Below the pieces are notes generated by a model that saw only the letters and a program-made list of their open reading frames with translations, did not search any database and was not told the origin of the DNA. A stretch of DNA of 12,977 bases, taken from NCBI GenBank assembly GCA_910592205.1, contig CAJVPJ010001041.1, positions 1 to 12,977 on the forward strand, read 5' to 3'. A program made the position numbers and the translations under genes. Source of the stretch: Paraglomus occultum (taxonomy: Eukaryota; Glomeromycota; Glomeromycetes; Paraglomerales; Paraglomeraceae). This document shows positions 8,298 through 12,977 of this stretch, piece after piece (position 1 is the first letter of the stretch; the number at the start of each line of letters is the position of its first letter).

Positions 8298-8446
8298 ATT
8301 TTATCGATGCACGAGTGTTTACGATTTAAATATAAAAATTCTTTTTCCGCTAATTGCCGAATGATACAACTTTATTTTTAACAAATTGTTTTTTAATGTA
8401 ATTTCTTAATACAACGGGCTTTTCTCTTAGCAAGCTAACATGTTTG

Positions 8447-8460
8447 TTTTTTTTTTTTTT
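8447..8460 (+). repeat. T14 homopolymer
   Basis: Fourteen consecutive T bases. A T10 run also occurs at 7909-7918. Such tracts are prone to length errors in sequencing. Confidence 0.9.
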
Positions 8461-8694
8461 GGTCTAAATCATTTATCAAATGTTTGGTCCTAACATCCAA
8501 TATGCACATTACCGCACTATACCTGACAAAATTTCTGCAGCTTTGACAAATTTAAAAGTAAATTTTTTTTAAAGCAAATTCAAACTCTACTATTTTTACC
8601 ACCTAATTGTCGACAGCGTTAACAATTTTAGTCGAAGCGTGGTATTGCAAATAATACGACAGCAATAAGTTTAGCGCTTGTGTCTTTAAATTGC

Positions 8695-8865
8695 ATGACA
8701 TGCACCCTTGATGACTGTGGCAATAGATTATGTGTGGGTCATTGCCTAATATGTTATTTTAATACTATACGCGGACACGGAATTGCGGCAAAGGTCGTTC
8801 TTTGTTCGATGACTTGTTTGCGTAATTTGTTTGGAGATGGAGAGAAGCGTCTTTGCGCGCGTTAG
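8695..8865 (+). CDS. hypothetical cysteine-rich peptide, 56 residues
   Basis: ATG at 8695 to TAG at 8863-8865. It has eight cysteines (residues 3, 8, 13, 17, 20, 37, 41, 54), spaced C-x4-C-x4-C-x3-C-x2-C-x16-C-x3-C-x12-C. No signal peptide is visible, so disulfide use outside the cell is not indicated. The spacing might suit metal binding, but it matches no motif I know. The frame is open only slightly upstream, so a longer gene is unlikely. Chance is quite possible at this length. Confidence 0.15.
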   Translation: MTCTLDDCGNRLCVGHCLICYFNTIRGHGIAAKVVLCSMTCLRNLFGDGEKRLCAR

Positions 8866-9619
8866 ATGGAATATTTATCTACGCAAGGGGTGTGAGTCTG
8901 TGACACATTATTACATCATATTTCACGATCGTTCTGTATAAAATTTCTCACTGGTTAACAGTTAGGATATATTGGCGATTATAACAGCAACGTGACCTGT
9001 TATGGCACAGTCACAAACAGGTAACAGTCAGGCATAATTTAATTAGACAGATTTTTACAGCTCTAACACTTCGAGTATGGCAACGAAAATTGTTCGGTGT
9101 GGCTGTAATAACAAAAGTAAAAACAATTTAGTTATTTATGGTGGTTGCAGATAATTTTTTAATGGGGAAATAATTGACAATATTGCAGTATAAAACGCAA
9201 CTAAACCAATTTAGTGAATCACAAAATTACAATGGGGGAAGTTTAGTCGAAGTTATGCTGAGACGTTTGGCGTATTCAAAATCTAAAAACATTGTGCTTT
9301 CGCAAGATAATTTGTCTCATACAAGTAACAACTATAATGCTACATACGCTATGCTCGACTATTAAGGTACGCGTTAAATGAGCTTACGGCGTATAACTAC
9401 AAAGCAACTATAATCGCTTTACGATATGAAAAACTTTCAACGTCGTCCAAACAATAAATATATTGGCTATCGCTACAAGTTAATTAGTATCACGTGACAA
9501 AACAGAACATTGACTTTTAACGGAAGATACTTCAAAAGGTTTTTTAAAATTAGCTACATTGATAATCTTACGTTAAGTAACGTATTTGAATGTTATAATT
9601 TCGGTAGGTAAATAGTGTG
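8866..9619. other. AT-rich stretch, no convincing gene
   Basis: The only sizeable open frame (9174-9365, 63 codons) starts at TTG and has no ATG until well inside. Its middle (SLVEVMLRRLAYSKSKN) is mildly protein-like. A GCAG dinucleotide border at 9184-9187 could be an acceptor. Support is too weak for a gene call. Confidence 0.4.
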
Positions 9620-10062
9620 TTAAACAGAAGGACGGATGTATTTGCCTTGGGCGAAGTTCAAAATCACAACTTTTTGCTTAGGAAATCTGCCGATCCCATC
9701 ACTAGTAACTGTCAGTTCACAGAATTTTTGCGGACAAATTCAGCTCGTGTGATGAATAAAGTCAGGTGATGATTAACATCATCCATTGTAACCATCACAT
9801 CTACTTGATTTTCGTTATACATGCGGTTGCGTTTTGGTATAGTCACGTTTTCACTGATACCCGAGGTTTATCCGTTGCATTATAATTAATCCATGATATC
9901 GGACGTTTAACCATAGTCCACCATTGATATTCCAATCCTCTTTTTATGGCTGGACATAACTTTTTGCAAAACCTATTTCCTTGGCTTTAGTTAATTTTAT
10001 TCTTCTTTGTATAGTTCTTTGGATTTTTTAAAAAACCCCCATTTGAAAGTGCGCTGTGCAAT
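9620..10062 (-). pseudogene. frameshift-broken protein-coding remnant, unrecognised family
   Basis: Five minus-strand open segments cover the region: 10062-10000 (containing QRTFKWGFFKKSKELYKEE), about 10030-9947 (KLTKAKEIGFAKSYVQP), 9986-9846 (GLEYQWWTMVKRPISW), 9867-9715 (VDVMVTMDDVNHHLTLFITR) and 9739-9623 (ending QKVVILNFAQGKYIRPSV at TAA 9622-9620). Each looks protein-like, with Asp, Glu, Gly, Pro and Trp where random AT-rich translation gives Lys, Asn, Ile and Phe. Every change of frame is in the same sense, that of one lost base, and the overlaps of the last three segments fall on runs of A (as in GTGAAAACG and CGCAAAAATTC). No plus-strand frame competes. It is either a decayed gene or an intact one with homopolymer sequencing errors. 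No start codon was identified and an in-frame TAG precedes 10062. I cannot name the family. Confidence 0.45.
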
Positions 10063-11409
10063 CTATTCATTAACTAATGAGCGATAACAAATATATCATA
10101 AAATGTATATACAGTGATATTGATAGTATTGAATTTCTACCGGACAGAAACTGTTAAATACTGACCAAGATTACTATTCCAAAGCAAATTTCACGAAGTG
10201 TACTCACAGATAATATTATATAAATCATGTGTTGTGTTATGTCTTATTTACATATTTATAACAAATTAGGCAGAAAACTATTATATTCGACGATATTTTG
10301 CAGTCATTATTAGCCAGATCTACGATTACGCTAACGATATTGTTGTTGCTAGCTAATAGATGTATAATTATATTAATATTTACAAGCAATAATTTAATAA
10401 ATAAATTATACTTATTGTTATACTTAATCTAGCATATAACACATCTTACTATGGAGACTGGTATATTGTCGCTATCGTTATTCGGGGTGTTCAGTGAAAG
10501 CGTGACTTTACTGCGGATATTGTCAAAAATTTATGTGATTATTACCTAAGAGTAAAGTTTGTGTTATAATTTCACTATAGTTAAATTATACACTGAAAGC
10601 TCAATATTACAAGTTAAGCCTAAAGAAACAGCTTGATTCTTAGAGCTGCTCTTCCTCTGATTCCAGTTAATACCTAATTTGATTTCAAAGAATATTCTGA
10701 AAGCTGATTATACTGTTATTTCAAAAGTGAAACATTACTACATTCCATAAACGTAACGTACTCTTTGTATGTGTTATCATTAATTGCGTTCCATCCCAAC
10801 GATTACTTAGGCAGACATGCGTATCTTATTAACTACATGAATCGGATAGCAAGAAGCTGATGCTTACTTTATTTTGTGAACGGTATGATCAGACAGAGCA
10901 TTCAATAAGACTACAGGCTGCGTAAATCCAATGAACCATCAAGGAAGAGGAAGTTTTGACAGAGAGATCAGGGGATAGATGTTGGACTAATGTTATCACT
11001 TTAACTGTGAAGTTCAATGGTATGCTTGCATGATGGTTTATAATGGTTTATGTTAGAGTATAATAGCAGTGTAGTGCTGTAAAATTAACTATATTGATTC
11101 TTTAAAGCATTCATCAACACCAATTCCCGAAACTTAACTGTATTTTTGTCTTTTGGCTCTCAATTCTATTACAAGCGACTCTTATCCGTTTGTCATAGCA
11201 ATATGTTCAAACAGGAAGGAAAAAAAGTAACAACATTATTCGAAGCTCTCTCCCTCAGCAAATAGTTGTTGGGAGTGTCACAAAGGCGTAATAGTAATCA
11301 GAGACATGGCAAATATAAAATACCCATTGCCAGGTACAGGCACGGCCTTTGCTCCGAATGGCTAAATTGGGATGAACTGTTCTCCGAGCACACCAAACTT
11401 TGCATTTGA
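10063..11409. other. AT-rich stretch, no supportable gene
   Basis: Short open segments on the minus strand just above 10063 (about 30 codons) might extend the broken gene at 9620-10062, but they contain stops. The rest shows no ORF of note, no RNA gene and no transposon ends. Confidence 0.4.
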
Positions 11410-11412
11410 CTA

Positions 11413-11851
11413 AATCAAGTGATTTATTTCTTGTAATGGGGCCATCCCTTCAAGTGTTGTTGCGTCAGAAGCGGTGGAAGGTGAGGATGTTGTCGCAGTG
11501 GAGATAGATTTTTATCGGACCTTGCTTGAAAATTCTAAGCATTGCTCAATTTCTCGGTCTATTGTATTTGTATTGAACACTTTATTCCATGGATTACATT
11601 TTATACATGCTTGCTCGGATCCTAATCGGCAATATTATCGTTAATTATACTCAAGCAAAAAGTACGCCTTCACTCAAGCCTAACCACACACCATTCCTCT
11701 ACTTCTGCCTGCCTTCGTAATGCTTGCATTTCCGGATTCTCGACCTGTCATTAATGAACACACGATCATACACATTAAGAACATGTTTGTTTATATTTAA
11801 AGTTTTAACGCTTTGCAAGTTGTTTACAAGGCTTGTGCCGCTTGCGTACTC
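11413..11851 (-). pseudogene. possible gene remnant in several frames
   Basis: Minus-strand open segments: 11851-11702 (50 codons, containing KHVLNVYDRVFINDR), 11747-11673 (25 codons, ENPEMQALRRQAEVEEW), 11634-11515 (40 codons, KCNPWNKVF then IDREIEQCLEFSSKVR) and, after a single in-frame TAA (11514-11512), 11511-11413 (33 codons, Ser/Thr-rich then LEGMAPLQEINHLI). The last two share one frame, so the TAA alone separates 73 codons. The frame changes go in the sense of single-base losses, as at 9620-10062. A 35-base gap full of stops between 11670 and 11635 might be part of an intron. Family not recognised; weaker than the 9620-10062 case. Confidence 0.28.
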
Positions 11852-12151
11852 TTACCAGTGGAATTCCTATTCTTCTTGATGTCAGTCAGCACTATTAATT
11901 GTATTATGAAGGAACGCAAGTGATTATGATGACCGTTTCAGCTTTTAGATTACCCCTGGATCGATCTTAGAAGTCGGACGAGAATTCGTTTGATCCAATT
12001 ACGCTTCGTCTTGTTGCACAGTATGCTCTGTTTGATGTGCTGCGAACCTCTTTGGTCTGAGATTCAGTAATATTTTATCCGTACATCACATCATATCCCT
12101 TTCCAAGCTTACGAATCAATGGATAATGCTAGAACTTCGGCAGTATAGTAG

Positions 12152-12400
12152 GGAAAAGACGAGCGTATATATGCAACTTTCTGTAACTTGAGCCAGTTGA
12201 CGACAGGAATACAACTTAGCTACTTACGAAAGATACTATGCAGAAGCACAGAAGATGCGTTTGGAAGCAAATTGCTTGAGACGTCAGGACACTCGCTTGG
12301 CTTGCTTATGATTAAAAGCGTAGGCGTCAGTCGGAGAGAATTAGTGATCGTTCAAATGTTGCAAGTAGACACATGCTCAACGCGCAATTCGGTGCATTAA
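12152..12400 (+). CDS. 82-codon open frame without early ATG (possible exon or remnant)
   Basis: Open after TAG (12149-12151) to TAA (12398-12400). It includes LSYLRKILCRSTEDAFGSK and GVSRRELVIVQMLQVD, with a helical, protein-like composition in a locally GC-richer stretch. An ATG at 12119 lies in the same frame but is cut off by two adjacent TAG codons (12146-12151). The opposite strand has a 43-codon open segment ending near a GTAAGT (about 12229), so strand is not certain. Family not recognised. Confidence 0.2.
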   Translation, partial: GKDERIYATFCNLSQLTTGIQLSYLRKILCRSTEDAFGSKLLETSGHSLGLLMIKSVGVSRRELVIVQMLQVDTCSTRNSVH

Positions 12401-12431
12401 GCGCAAAGGATCGGAACTCGGTCGCGTCGGA

Positions 12432-12440
12432 GGGGGGGGG
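12432..12440 (+). repeat. G9 homopolymer
   Basis: Nine consecutive G bases, unusual in such AT-rich DNA and a likely place for length error. Confidence 0.9.
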
Positions 12441-12523
12441 TTTGACTAATAATGATTGAAGGGTACGAGATCCATAGTAATATAAACACAGGGGAAGTCA
12501 CATATGAAAGCAATAGTTCAGAC

Positions 12524-12814
12524 GTATAAACTTCAAAATCTTAAGGCTTTTCAAGGACGTGGGTTATGGCATCAAAACTTAGATGGTAGATACTAATACT
12601 CTCATGCTTGCTTTACCAGGAAATAAGGAATATTTTCTTTGCTATAAGCAATTGGATAACTGTTTCTACAATATATATGTGTAATAACATAATAAAAATA
12701 AAGAAAACGTCTTATTTTCTGGTAAATATAAAGCAAGCATAAAAGTATCTACCATCTAAGTTTTAAGGCTATAACCCACGTCCTTGAAAAGCCTTAAGGT
12801 TTTGAAGTTTATAC
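12524..12814. mobile_element. MITE-like element with about 103-base terminal inverted repeats
   Basis: The left arm (12524-12626) and right arm (12711-12814) are near-perfect inverted copies, starting GTATAAACTTCAAAA on each strand. They share CTTAAGGCTTTTCAAGGACG and AAACTTAGATGGTAGATACT, with a few substitutions and small indels. Weaker similarity continues into the 84-base AT-rich middle. At 291 bases there is no room for a transposase, so it would depend on one elsewhere. The ends sit at TATA, allowing a TA target-site duplication as in Tc1/mariner-type elements, but TA alone is not proof. The whole unit would fold into a long hairpin. Confidence 0.8.
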
Positions 12815-12903
12815 TAATACTAATACTATTGCAATATTAATATTATCAGGCGATGATCGGCGAAAAAAACCTCATATTAATATACTAATACTAATTACTA
12901 ATA
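12811..12903 (+). repeat. imperfect ACTAAT simple repeats
   Basis: TACTAATACTAATACTATT right after the MITE, and TACTAATACTAATTACTAAT before the transposon terminus, separated by a short unique piece. The repeats fill the gap between the two mobile-element signals. Confidence 0.7.
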
Positions 12904-12977
12904 CACAGTGAAACTCGATAAGTCGGACACGACGGGCTGGGCATGGCTGTCCGACTTATCGAGAAATCCGAGTTATC
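12904..12977 (+). mobile_element. pogo/Tigger-like DNA transposon terminus, cut by the window edge
   Basis: CACAGTGAAACTCGATAAGT, continuing CGGACA, has the CAGTG-AAnCTCGATAA-CGGAC form typical of pogo/Tigger-type termini, and TA precedes it (12902-12903). Just inside is a perfect 16-base inverted repeat: 12914-12929 pairs with 12948-12963 around an 18-base loop. The sequence ends in TCCGAGTTATC, another piece of the same theme. The body and the other end lie outside the window, so autonomy cannot be judged. Confidence 0.6.

Noticed and set aside
11968-11976. AAGTCGGAC match to the pogo-like terminus
   Set aside because: Only nine bases match, with no CTCGAT context or nearby TA; chance.
1-12977. 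tRNA, rRNA or CRISPR array
   Set aside because: No T-arm-like GGTTCRA with supporting stems, no conserved rRNA sequence and no regularly spaced repeats were seen on either strand.

Overview
This looks like an AT-rich, gene-poor stretch of a eukaryotic nuclear genome. About one third of the bases are G or C by eye. There are long stretches without genes, GT-AG intron borders, DNA-transposon ends and no operon-like packing. The one clear gene encodes a small secreted protein of a style common in early-diverging, symbiotic or saprotrophic fungi such as Glomeromycotina. That placement is an inference from general style, not an identification.

Layout: (1) 1-880 holds minus-strand protein-like segments. 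Two of them (359-240 and 74-6) are joined by a plausible intron, so a gene probably runs off the left edge. (2) 880-3100 is mostly AT-rich and non-coding, apart from an ATG-less 97-codon open frame at 1261-1551. (3) 3118-3534 (minus) has consensus splice signals and could be a small spliced transcript. An exon-like open frame on the plus strand follows at 3703-4008. (4) 4009-5640 shows nothing convincing. (5) 5642-6001 is a TATA box plus a 101-codon ORF, followed by a degenerate duplicated AT-rich block at 6063-6356. (6) 6745-7179 (minus) is the best gene, a 144-residue secreted, cysteine-free, tryptophan-rich protein. A divergent ORF starts only 38 bases from its start codon. (7) 7548-9400 holds weak small ORFs, including a cysteine-rich one. 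(8) 9620-10062 (minus) carries five partly overlapping protein-like frames that shift in the same sense each time, as in a gene damaged by single-base losses. (9) 11413-11851 (minus) is similar but weaker, and 12152-12400 is a plus-strand open frame. (10) The right end is mobile-element territory: a 291-base MITE with about 103-base inverted arms at 12524-12814, ACTAAT-type simple repeats, and a pogo/Tigger-like terminus with a perfect 16-base hairpin running off the window.

No pathway or operon links these genes. The window is best read as one intact secreted-protein gene among spliced fragments, probable gene remnants and transposon debris. In AT-rich DNA, open frames of about 100 codons arise by chance, so most small ORFs carry low confidence. 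I could not run a homology search, and no family is named where I did not recognise one.
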